A stretch of 64,000 nucleotides of DNA, from contig JAUJOM010000011.1 in NCBI GenBank assembly GCA_030447645.1, positions 13,465-77,464 on the forward strand, written 5' to 3'. How positions within the stretch are numbered: position 1 is the stretch's first letter; every line of letters starts with the position of its first letter. The stretch comes from Longimicrobiaceae bacterium (GTDB lineage: Bacteria > Gemmatimonadota > Gemmatimonadetes > Longimicrobiales > Longimicrobiaceae). The position numbers and the translations under genes are program-made. Below the pieces are notes generated by a model. That model saw only the letters and a list, made by a program, of their open reading frames with translations. It was not told the DNA's origin and ran no database searches. Positions 57,415 through 64,000 of the stretch are shown here, one piece after another.

Positions 57415-59421
57415 CTACGTTGCGGCCGCCCCGGGAATGGCGGGGAGCCGCACGATGAAGCTGGTCCCCTGACCCTCGAGGCTATCCAGAAGCACCTCCC
57501 CCTGCAGTACTCGGACCAGCTGCCGCATGACACTGAGTCCGAGGCCGGTACCCTCGGCCCGGCGGTTGGTTGACTGCTCCGCCTGCCAGAAAGGATCGAA
57601 GATGTTTTGCATCTGGTCGGCAGGGATGCCGATCCCGGTGTCACGCACCTCGAGCTGGATCAATCCCCCCTCTACGCGGGCGCGGAGCGTGACCTCGCCG
57701 CTCTCGGTAAACTTGACGGCGTTGCTGAGCAGATTAAGCAGGATCTGCCGCACCTTGGGCGCGTCCGTGTGCACCAGGGTACTACCGCGGGGTACATCCA
57801 CCCGAAAGGCGAGGTGCTTCAGCTCGGCCAAGGGCAGCGCCACAGCCGCGGTGTCCCGGACAAGCTGGTACAGGTCCACCGTGCCGATCTCTACTTCCTC
57901 GCGACCGGCGTCGATTCGGACAAAGGCGAGGACCTCGTTGATGAGCTGGAGGAGATGCCTCGAACTTGCCTGGATGCGCTCCACCTGCTCCTTTTGACGG
58001 GGCAGCAGCGGTCCCGTCAGCTCGTCCCCGAGCAGCTCGGAGTACCCGATGATCGCGTTCATTGGCGTGCGGAGCTCGTGCGACATCACCGCCATGAAAT
58101 TGGATTTGGCCCGGCCCGCCACCAGGGCCTTTTCGTACAGGCGGGCATTGTCGATGGCGAGCGCCGCGCGCCCGGCGAGCTCTCGCGCGAGCGCCACGTC
58201 CGCCGGGCCGAAGCGACGCTCCGGGCTGCTTGCGACAAAAGCGAGCGCCCCGATGATCAGACCGCGAGCCGTCATCGGCACCGTCAACACGGACGCGATA
58301 CGGAGGGTTCGCAGCAGACGCAGATGCTCGGCGTCGTCCGCAGCCCGCTGGAGGTCTCTGTCGACCACCTCAGCAATCAGGTTGGATTCCCCGGTGCGGA
58401 TCACTCGCGCAATTCCACGAATTCCCTCCCGCAGGTCAACCGGATAACAGCGCTCCAGCTGTCGTGCAATTTCAGCCTGATTCGGGTCGGTGTGTGCAGT
58501 CGCTACGGGACGCACCGGCCCCTCGTCTCCGGCAAGGTAGACTCCGCACCAGTCCCCGAGCGTCGGAATGGCAAGTTCCGCCACGCGGGCGAGAGTTTCC
58601 TCGGAGTTGAGGGAGGAGGCGAGCACCGCGCCTGCGTGAGCCAGGAAGCGCTGTGCTTCTTCCGCGCGCCTGCGCTCGTCCACATCGATGCAGACCCCGA
58701 CCCATTCCCGGACCTCCCCTTCGTTGTCCAGAACCGGGACAGCGCGCGCGACGAAGGTACGGTAGCTGCCGTTCCGCAGCCGCAGCCTGTACTCCGTGTT
58801 GTAGTCGCCACCCGTCTGGAGTGCCTTCTTCCATAATCGGGCGGTTCTACGCTGGTCGTCGGGATGAATGGCATCGAGCCAGCCCGCGCCTTGCATCTCC
58901 TCCGCTGTCTGCCCGGTAAGTTCGCGCCACTGCGCGAGGTCTCCTTGAGGCTGTCCCTCCGCATCCGTCGACCATACCACCTCGGCGGTCGCGCCAATCA
59001 ACGTTCGGAAACGCTCCTCGCTGCGCCGCACGGCATCGTCTACGTGCCGACGGCGTAGCAACGCGTTCACGGTGGCGATCAGTTCACGGGCCTCCACCGG
59101 TTCGGCCAGATAGGCATCCGCGCCGACCTCAAGGCCCTGCACCCGGACGGCGGACTCGTGCCCAGCCGCTGACAGCAGCAGTACGGGAATCGATGCAGTG
59201 GCGGGCCCCGCCTTGATCTGCTGACACATCCGTACTCCCGCCTGCGCCGAGCGACCTGTGTCCAGGACGATGAGATCCGGATCCTCACTCGCGAGCCCAC
59301 TCATCTCCTCGCTGCTGTTCGTCTCCGTAACCTCATAGCCGGCATCCCGGAGCACGCGACCGCTCGGTGCGCGGTCCGATCCGCGATCGGTCGTAAAAAT
59401 TACAATCTGGGAAGCATTCAT
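57415..59421 (-). CDS. Histidine kinase with receiver, PAS, GAF and kinase domains
   Basis: Intact, 668 residues from MNASQIVIFTTDRGSDRAPS. Receiver domain about 5-120 (DPDLIVLDTGRSAQAG, IPVLLLSAAG, but ADAYLAEPVEARELIA lacks the usual Lys). PAS/PAC about 130-255 (EERFRTLIGATAEVVWSTDA, RTFVARAVPVLDNEGEVREW). GAF about 265-425 (EETLARVAELAIPTLGDWCG). HisKA: NFMAVMSHELRTPMNAIIGY, phospho-His in SHELRTP. HATPase: LLNLLSNAVKFTESG (N), VRDTGIGIPADQMQNIFDPF (G1), GTGLGLSVMRQLVRVLQG (G2). Cytosolic, with no membrane segment. No partner response regulator adjacent. Translation is probably coupled to the upstream micro-ORF. Confidence 0.92.
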   Translation of the reverse strand: MNASQIVIFTTDRGSDRAPSGRVLRDAGYEVTETNSSEEMSGLASEDPDLIVLDTGRSAQAGVRMCQQIKAGPATASIPVLLLSAAGHESAVRVQGLEVGADAYLAEPVEARELIATVNALLRRRHVDDAVRRSEERFRTLIGATAEVVWSTDAEGQPQGDLAQWRELTGQTAEEMQGAGWLDAIHPDDQRRTARLWKKALQTGGDYNTEYRLRLRNGSYRTFVARAVPVLDNEGEVREWVGVCIDVDERRRAEEAQRFLAHAGAVLASSLNSEETLARVAELAIPTLGDWCGVYLAGDEGPVRPVATAHTDPNQAEIARQLERCYPVDLREGIRGIARVIRTGESNLIAEVVDRDLQRAADDAEHLRLLRTLRIASVLTVPMTARGLIIGALAFVASSPERRFGPADVALARELAGRAALAIDNARLYEKALVAGRAKSNFMAVMSHELRTPMNAIIGYSELLGDELTGPLLPRQKEQVERIQASSRHLLQLINEVLAFVRIDAGREEVEIGTVDLYQLVRDTAAVALPLAELKHLAFRVDVPRGSTLVHTDAPKVRQILLNLLSNAVKFTESGEVTLRARVEGGLIQLEVRDTGIGIPADQMQNIFDPFWQAEQSTNRRAEGTGLGLSVMRQLVRVLQGEVLLDSLEGQGTSFIVRLPAIPGAAAT

Positions 59422-59489
59422 TCGGTCGAAAGCCAGCGCCATGCGAGACGAATGGACCGCGCTTCCTGCACGCCGCCCACCTTTCTCAT
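59418..59489 (-). CDS. 23-residue upstream ORF of the histidine kinase gene
   Basis: MRKVGGVQEARSIRLAWRWL and three more residues, ATG at 59489 with GGAGGT 6 nt upstream, the best ribosome-binding site in the area. Its TGA (59420-59418) overlaps the kinase ATG (59421) as ATGA. The peptide is basic with an amphipathic tryptophan-containing end. The kinase itself has no good ribosome-binding site, so coupling is likely. Confidence 0.5.
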   Translation of the reverse strand: MRKVGGVQEARSIRLAWRWLSTE

Positions 59490-59618
59490 GATAGCACCTC
59501 CGCCGGATCTTACAAGTGCCGGAGCGTTGTACGAAAGAACGGCTACTCCCCACTGCTGGCGCCCGGTGTGCAGGGTGGGTACAGCTGGCCGGCACGTTTC
59601 CCCGCTGAATGGAGTGAG

Positions 59619-60431
59619 ATGCTGAGAAACCTGCCTTCGACATCCGGGCGCCCATCGCTGGCGAGTGGGCACGGCCTGCTGGTCGCTCTTCTGGTTCACG
59701 CAGCCGTTGGCGCGGCCATTTACATGTCAGGCGCTGTTGACGGCGCCGACTCCGCAGCGGCTGCGCTGGACGCACCGGCGGCTCAGGCGCGCTCAGGCGC
59801 GCGAGTCGCGGCCGGCGGCGCCGCAAGCCCGATCGCGCAGGGTGACTCGTTGGGCGCTGCTGCAGCCGAGCTGGCGCTTGCCGATACCGAGGACGGACCG
59901 GCGCTCGCCCAGGCTGCCGTGGGCATTCTGATCCAAGCACCGGACACGATGCGGCTGGGCCAGCGCTACGAGGTTCGGCTGTCGCTTCCGCCCTTTCGCA
60001 CTCCCTTGCCAACCCTCGGGGCCTCGGATGACGGGGCGCGAGCACGTTCCCGGCGGAACGGAATCTCACCCATCCGACACGCGACGCTCGCGGGAGACAA
60101 CGTGGTGGTGGCCCCACGCACCTCGGCGCTCCGGCTTGCCGACTCGGCGGCGTCTACGGTCTGGCGATGGATGGTTACGCCCGGCGCACCAGGCCGCGCG
60201 CGCCTCGCCGCCGAAGTAGCTGTCGTGCATTACCGCGAGGGCGAAGAGCGAATTGCGAGCATTGGTGGCGTGCAAAAGGATGTACACGTCGAAGCCAGCG
60301 GAGAGCAACAAATTTCGCGCTTTTTCGCCGCGCAGTGGCCCGGGCTCCTGCTCCTCCTGCTGGTCTCGACCATCGGGTGGCTGCGGATCCGATTCCGGTG
60401 GGTAAGCCCCAGCGGATCACTAAGTCCATGA
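59619..60431 (+). CDS. Hypothetical protein with N- and C-terminal membrane helices
   Basis: 270 residues from MLRNLPSTSGRPSLASGHGL. Helix 1 about residues 19-36 (LLVALLVHAAVGAAIYMSG), an Ala-rich low-complexity stretch 40-95, a beta-rich soluble domain (QAPDTMRLGQRYEVRLSLPP, STVWRWMVTPGAPGRARLAA, EVAVVHYREGEERI), and helix 2 near the C-terminus (WPGLLLLLLVSTIGWLRIRF). Topology: periplasmic domain held by two helices, or signal-anchor type. The duplication QARSGARVAAG-like region contains a short DNA repeat (GGCGCGCTCAGGCGCGC). Family unknown. It is divergent from the kinase gene. Confidence 0.6.
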   Translation: MLRNLPSTSGRPSLASGHGLLVALLVHAAVGAAIYMSGAVDGADSAAAALDAPAAQARSGARVAAGGAASPIAQGDSLGAAAAELALADTEDGPALAQAAVGILIQAPDTMRLGQRYEVRLSLPPFRTPLPTLGASDDGARARSRRNGISPIRHATLAGDNVVVAPRTSALRLADSAASTVWRWMVTPGAPGRARLAAEVAVVHYREGEERIASIGGVQKDVHVEASGEQQISRFFAAQWPGLLLLLLVSTIGWLRIRFRWVSPSGSLSP

Positions 60432-60481
60432 GTAAACCCGGCGTGCCAGGTTGTCCAGGCGTGCCTTGACTCTGCCATTCT

Positions 60482-61450
60482 TCAGGTTACCGCGTCGTCG
60501 CCGTCCCGCGGCTTGCACCGTGGGCGCCAGCGCTGCAGCAAGTCTCGGCGCGCCCGCCTCGCCTTCGGAGCGATCCGCTGTTTGATCCAGATCACCCGCA
60601 CGGCTCCGGGCTGCGGCTGAATCGGGCGTCCCCGGCTCGCCGCCCGGATCCAGGTGAATTCGGCGCCGAAAAGCAGGATCATGGACGTGTAATAAATCCA
60701 CAAGAAGACGATCGCCAGCGAGCCAGCGGCTCCGAAGACGCTGCCCGGGTTGCTTCTTCCCAGATACACGCCAATACCGAACTTTCCCGCAGTGAAGAGG
60801 ATCGCGGTCAAAGCCGCGCCGACGGCGGCGTCCCGCCAGGTCACCACCGCGTCCGGAAGCACCTTGAACATGGCCGCGAAGAGCAGCCCGATCACGCCGA
60901 ATGCGATGCCGATATTGATCGCCTGTAGCAGCGGCCCGGACAAGCCAGCGGGTGCGAGTTGCGTCAGGATGTCGGTAAAGGCTGCCAGAAGCGCGCTCAC
61001 AACCAGCGATACCATGAGCAGAAATCAATGCTCAAGATCATTGCGAAGGAGAGGACACGCTTCAGGAAGTAGTTCTTGACGTCGCCACGGGTGGGGTCGG
61101 GCTCCACCTTCCAGGTTGCGTTCAACGCCGCCTGCAGCTGCGCGAACGACGCCGTCGCCCCAAACAGGAAGGCCAGCGTACCGAGTACCGTTGCCACGGG
61201 TCCACCTGCGCCGGGGCGCTCCACGTTGCGGATCATACCTTGTACCTGCGCCGCCCCTTCCGGCCCGAAGGTCCGCCAATCTGCCCCTGAAGCACTTTCT
61301 CGACCGTACTGGTCTCCATCACAGTGCCGGTGATCAGAACCAGGAGAACGAGCAGTGGCGGAAGGAAAAACCGATGTGAAAGCGAGCGCGGCTGCCATGC
61401 GCGGACAGCCATCACGCATGAACTCCTGCACGGCGTTCAAAGTAGAGTGT
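60482..61450 (-). CDS. YihY/BrkB family membrane protein (frameshifted)
   Basis: Pieces in order: NAVQEFMRDGCPRMAAALAF, LPPLLVLLVLITGTVMETST, GMIRNVERPGAGGPVATVLG, TLAFLFGATASFAQLQAALN (family block F-AS--LQ-ALN-W), ATWKVEPDPTRGDVKNYFLK, AINIGIAFGVIGLLFAAMFK, FGAAGSLAIVFLWIYYTSMI and LLFGAEFTWIRAA. Six helices; the basic tail is KQRIAPKARRARRDLLQRW. Register changes near 61370, 61290 and 61015. The start is uncertain (around 61450). The function of YihY is unresolved. Confidence 0.85.
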
Positions 61451-61766
61451 GACCAGATGCGCTTTCGCGTTCGGCCGAAGCACCCGGCACGACTTCGTTC
61501 GGTGACATTGCAGGTTGGATCCGGGTAGGACAGCGGGGAGGCAGGCGAAGCCCGGGTTAATCCCGAGGACATGCATTTCCGCAACTGCGGGTGAGCTTCC
61601 GGCAAGCCACGCGCATGAAGGGCGCGGTGGCGGAGTCCGTATCGGGGTAACGAGCGTGACAGCTCTCACCGTAAGGTCATGAGTTGTGCAACTTTGCAGC
61701 CTTCGGCAAAGTGCATTGTTGCGGGAGTGCGATGTTTGTGCGTGGCTTGCGACCGGTCCCGCCCTT
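61451..61766. other. Intergenic stretch with nothing recognisable
   Basis: No reading frame on either strand shows protein-like composition and I see no strong hairpin. The stretch separates the YihY gene from the small protein at 61767 and probably holds divergent promoters that I could not place. Confidence 0.4.
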
Positions 61767-62020
61767 ATGGCACTGCGCACCTTCACCGCCCCAGACGGCA
61801 TTCTCTGGCACGTGTACAACGTTGAGCCCGCGTCCACTCCCCGCTTGGTGACCCCGGGGCTGGAAAACGGATGGCTGGTTTTGAGTCGGACACGCACAAG
61901 TGCAGGATAAACCCAATACCGCGAGGTTGGGAGACCTGCTCCGAATCCGAGTTGTTCGCACTGATGCGTAACGCCAAGCCGGTCCGCAAGACCATGCTGA
62001 GCGAGCCGCCGGAGCCGTAA
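61767..62020 (+). CDS. Small conserved-looking protein (84 aa, one frameshift)
   Basis: MALRTFTAPDGILWHVYNVE, PASTPRLVTPGLENGWLV, then, after restoring one T in the run at 61879-61882, FESDTHKCRINPIPRGWETC, SESELFALMRNAKPVRKTML and SEPPEP. The pattern (F-x-D/A-x-x-G-x-x-W-x-V, GWL-x-FES, KxRxxPIPxxWE) corresponds to a short protein family that I recall from Gemmatimonadota genomes; no function is known to me. About 150 bp upstream has no clear promoter. Confidence 0.6.
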
Positions 62021-62234
62021 CCCCGTGCGCCAGGGTAGCGGGCTGGACCCGCGCCGCAGCTCTGGTGCGGAGGCCGCCTGGCGTGCCGGGCAGCGTGTAG
62101 GCGCTATTCGCCGCAGTCTGCCATGGTGTCGCACTCTGACGCCATGGTGTGACTCGAAGGGTGACGAACTAGCACACACTCCTTGCTGAGGGATGTGAAC
62201 TCTCGCAGTACCCACCCCTTTCGGAGAACTATCC

Positions 62235-62429
62235 ATGCGCCGTTCCACTCTCGCAGTTGCACTGCTGCTCGCCACAGCGCCGTTGGCCCATGCGACGGAA
62301 GTCTTGCCGGATGTGAAGCCGGAGCTACGCGCCGTTGAGGTTGCCGCACCCAGCATTCGCACGGATATCGTGGTGGCGCCCGCACGTGCGAAGCTCGCAG
62401 TGCCAAGGCTGCAACTGTCCAGCAGATGA
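62235..62429 (+). CDS. Small exported protein with signal peptide (64 aa)
   Basis: MRRSTLAVALLLATAPLAHA is a clean Sec signal (basic n-region, hydrophobic core, A-H-A cleavage box), leaving a mature peptide of about 44 residues, TEVLPDVKPELRAVEVAAPS and IRTDIVVAPARAKLAVPRLQ. GGAGA lies about 10 nt upstream. No family recognised. Its TGA overlaps the next ATG. Confidence 0.6.
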   Translation: MRRSTLAVALLLATAPLAHATEVLPDVKPELRAVEVAAPSIRTDIVVAPARAKLAVPRLQLSSR

Positions 62430-62497
62430 GCTTAGGCACCATTCTGATTATCGCTCTGGTGGTGATCGGCGTGCTTGCTCTGGCTACGGCGCTTTAA
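62426..62497 (+). CDS. 23-residue hydrophobic peptide (DUF3309-like N-terminus)
   Basis: MSLGTILIIALVVIGVLALA plus three residues: a single membrane helix. The start MSLGTILxI and the hydrophobic pattern resemble the first helix of DUF3309 proteins. It begins within the stop codon of the exported peptide gene (ATGA), so it is probably translated by coupling. Confidence 0.5.
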   Translation: MSLGTILIIALVVIGVLALATAL

Positions 62498-62508
62498 GCC
62501 GGGCAGTT

Positions 62509-62533
62509 CCGGCGGGGAGGACGCCCCCGCCGG
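62509..62533. repeat. Strong GC hairpin downstream of the small peptide genes
   Basis: CCGGCGGGG (62509-62517) pairs with CCCCGCCGG (62525-62533). No T-tract follows directly; together with the next hairpin it probably ends transcription. Confidence 0.7.
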
Positions 62534-62548
62534 CTCACGAAAGAAAAA

Positions 62549-62575
62549 CCCCGCCGCAAACTGCGGCAGGGCTTT
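62549..62575 (+). terminator. Terminator-like hairpin before tRNA-Ile
   Basis: CCCCGCCGCA (62549-62558), loop AAC, TGCGGCAGGG (62562-62571) with one mismatch, preceded by AAAAA and followed by CTTTC. Confidence 0.55.
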
Positions 62576-62587
62576 CGGTTAGCTCGA

Positions 62588-62661
<74 letters not shown>

Positions 62662-62712
62662 GAGCGAATCCTTAATTTAGTCCTGTCGGTGGACGCAAGC
62701 AAGTCCCGCACC

Positions 62713-62910
62713 CTATAGATCCTCCTCGTTGGCGCTCCATCCATCCTCGTCCTCATCCAGCTCGTCTTCGTCGAGGTCGTCGTCCCACTCGTCCTCTTCG
62801 TCATCCGAGTCATCATCCTCCCAACTATCCTCCGCGTCACTGACCCAGCCGTCCTCTTCTTCTTCGTCCTCGAAACGAGCAACAGCGCGCCCTTCAATCT
62901 GAACCAACAT
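62713..62910 (-). CDS. Highly acidic small protein (65 aa)
   Basis: MLVQIEGRAVARFEDEEEED begins; from residue 13 on nearly two thirds of residues are Asp or Glu (for example DDDSDDEEDEWDDDLDEDEL), with a few Trp and Ser. It must be disordered and strongly negative. The ATG has AAGGAG about 10 nt upstream, and a promoter lies further upstream, both supporting expression. Such proteins can act as nucleic-acid mimics, chaperone-like tails or cation buffers; no function can be assigned. It lies between typA and tRNA-Ile. Confidence 0.65.
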   Translation of the reverse strand: MLVQIEGRAVARFEDEEEEDGWVSDAEDSWEDDDSDDEEDEWDDDLDEDELDEDEDGWSANEEDL

Positions 62911-62967
62911 CTACGGGTCTCCTTCTTCGCGAGGATTTTCGGCGTGTCTTCCGATGGATGTCCGGCG

Positions 62968-62995
62968 AAAGTACACCACGCTCCCCGGCTGTCAA
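62968..62995 (-). promoter_or_regulatory. Promoter of the acidic-protein gene
   Basis: On the minus strand, TTGACA (62995-62990), 16-bp spacer, TACTTT (62973-62968), in the gap between typA (stop at 63002) and the ATG at 62910. Confidence 0.7.
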
Positions 62996-63001
62996 GTCCC
63001 A

Positions 63002-64000
63002 CTAGGCTGAGGCGCGGGAAGCTTTCTTCCGGTCGCTGGCGTTGAGCAGGCGCTTTCGCAGCCGCAGCGACTTGGGGGTAACCTCGATCAGCTCGTCGTC
63101 CGCGATGTAGCCGAGCGCATCTTCCAGAGTGATTTGTCGCGGCGGCTCCAGCAGGATGTTGTCGTCGGAGCCGGACGCGCGCATGTTGGTGAGCTTCTTG
63201 CCCTTGGCAACGTTCACCTCCATGTCGCCAGGCCGCGAGTTTTCACCCACGATCATGCCTTCGTATGTAGGTACGCCGGGGGCGATGAAGAGCGTCGCGC
63301 GCTCCTGCAACCCCCCCAGAGCGAAGGCAACGCTGTCCCCGTCCATCATGGAAACCAGCACGCCCCGGCTCCGTGTAGACATCGGGCCGGCATATGGACC
63401 GTAGTCCAGGAACTGGTGATGGAGCGTGCCCTCGCCGCGTGTATCGCTCAGGAACTCGGAGCGGTAACCGAACAAGCTTCGCGACGGCATTCGGTACACC
63501 AGGCGCACGAGCCCGCCGCCGGGATTGCGCATTTCCGTCATTTCGCCGCGGCGCTGCCCGAGCTTTTCGATGACAGGCCCCATCAGCGTTTCCGGGACGT
63601 CCACCGATACCTCCTCGTACGGCTCCAGGAGCTCCCCACCCGGGCCCTTGCGAAGGATGACCCGCGGCCGGGAAACCGCGAACTCATATCCTTCGCGCCG
63701 CATGGTTTCCATCAAGATGCCAAGGTGCAGCTCGCCACGCCCCGACACCGTGAGCGTGTCCGGGGAGTCGGTGTCTTCCACCCGGAGCGCCACGTTGCTT
63801 TCCAGCTCCCGCATGAGCCGCTCCCGAATTTGGCGGCTGGTGACGAACTTCCCCTCCCTGCCCGAAAACGGGGAGTTGTTCACCATCATGTCCACGGAAA
63901 CCGTCGGCTCCTCGACGCGGATGCCCTCCAGCGGCTCGGGGGCGCTCGGGTCGCAAACGGTGGCGCCGATCTCCACGTTGCTCAACCCGGCAAGCGCCAC
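63002..64000 (-). CDS. typA: TypA/BipA ribosome-associated GTPase, C-terminal part
   Basis: The visible 332 residues cover domain II end to the C-terminal domain: SVDMMVNNSPFSGREGKFVT, RELESNVALRVEDTDSPDTL, TVSGRGELHLGILMETMRRE, YEEVSVDVPETLMGPVIEKL, VYRMPSRSLFGYRSEFLSDT, HHQFLDYGPYAGPMSTRSRG and the BipA-specific VNVAKGKKLTNMRASGSDDN, ending LRLRKRLLNASDRKK. BipA assists 50S assembly under stress. The N-terminal G domain lies beyond the right edge; the frame is open at base 64000, so the first visible methionine is not the start. Confidence 0.95.
   Translation of the reverse strand: MALAGLSNVEIGATVCDPSAPEPLEGIRVEEPTVSVDMMVNNSPFSGREGKFVTSRQIRERLMRELESNVALRVEDTDSPDTLTVSGRGELHLGILMETMRREGYEFAVSRPRVILRKGPGGELLEPYEEVSVDVPETLMGPVIEKLGQRRGEMTEMRNPGGGLVRLVYRMPSRSLFGYRSEFLSDTRGEGTLHHQFLDYGPYAGPMSTRSRGVLVSMMDGDSVAFALGGLQERATLFIAPGVPTYEGMIVGENSRPGDMEVNVAKGKKLTNMRASGSDDNILLEPPRQITLEDALGYIADDELIEVTPKSLRLRKRLLNASDRKKASRASA

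Noticed and set aside
59422-60117. Possible N-terminal extension of the histidine kinase
   Set aside because: It is antisense to the divergent hypothetical gene, low-complexity and basic; the receiver domain starts at the ATG at 59421.
61412-62362. 316-codon minus-strand open frame
   Set aside because: Composition is shadow-like, it covers the small plus-strand genes and shows no recognisable motif.

Overview
The window is 64 kb of GC-rich bacterial chromosome, nearly all of it ordinary core and housekeeping genes. The organism is most likely a member of the Gemmatimonadota or a close relative. The reasons are inferential: a short RpoD-like sigma factor without region 1.1, sigma-70 promoters of the type TTGACA-16/18 bp-TA(T/C)(C/T)TT, a UMF1-type MFS carrier, two adjacent M16 peptidases, an ElaA-type GNAT, and a roughly 84-residue small protein of a kind I associate with this phylum. 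I see no phage, plasmid, insertion sequence, CRISPR array or restriction system.

Layout. (1) 1-7215, minus strand: one long run in transcription order HD protein, gltX, lexA, tadA, pyrR, pyrB, pyrC and an OB-fold/HD nuclease, mostly with 4-8 nt overlaps or short gaps. (2) 7208-20800: a mixed region (YheT-like hydrolase, Omp85 barrel, acyltransferase, UMF1 transporter, LeuA-like synthase, M20 peptidase, sugar nucleotidyltransferase, enoyl-CoA hydratase with an AtuA-like domain, guaB). (3) 20856-23797: YkvA-like protein, left-handed beta-helix transferase, ElaA-type acetyltransferase and an unrecognised gene with its own promoter. (4) 23800-24560: a 700-bp intergenic region rich in hairpins. 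(5) 24560-32394: RsbRD-like protein, Tat-exported amidase, ahcY with an ArsR-methyltransferase regulator gene directly upstream, M20 dipeptidase, DUF1622, psd. (6) 32454-45258: M16 pair and MATE exporter, sua5, a radical SAM protein, PPK2, a beta-oxidation operon (thiolase, 2-TM protein, hbd), pyrD and a hydrolase. (7) 45273-53194: histidine genes (hisZ, hisG, hisD on minus; hisIE on plus), otsB, HNH protein, ilvA, NUDIX. (8) 53167-57036: M42 peptidase, SRPBCC protein, fabF-like synthase and an RpoD-like sigma factor behind an attenuator-like leader. (9) 57055-64000: multi-domain histidine kinase with an upstream micro-ORF, YihY, several very small proteins, tRNA-Ile, an acidic protein and the C-terminal part of typA.

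Reading frames are broken in many genes, including essential ones (gltX, pyrB, lexA, ahcY, hisD, guaB). Where I could reconstruct the lesion it is usually one base lost or gained in a homopolymer. The lesions cluster in 2-20 kb, 27-29 kb, 45-53 kb and 61-62 kb, while 29.6-45 kb (apart from psd) and 53.2-57 kb read cleanly. I treat them as base-calling or assembly errors, so such genes are annotated as one CDS spanning the shifts.

The most interesting items are regulatory: a promoter, a 44-codon leader ORF starting at the predicted transcription start and an intrinsic terminator, all in front of the sigma-factor gene; the ArsR-methyltransferase/ahcY pair with a palindrome at its promoter; and the hairpin array at 23.9-24.5 kb.
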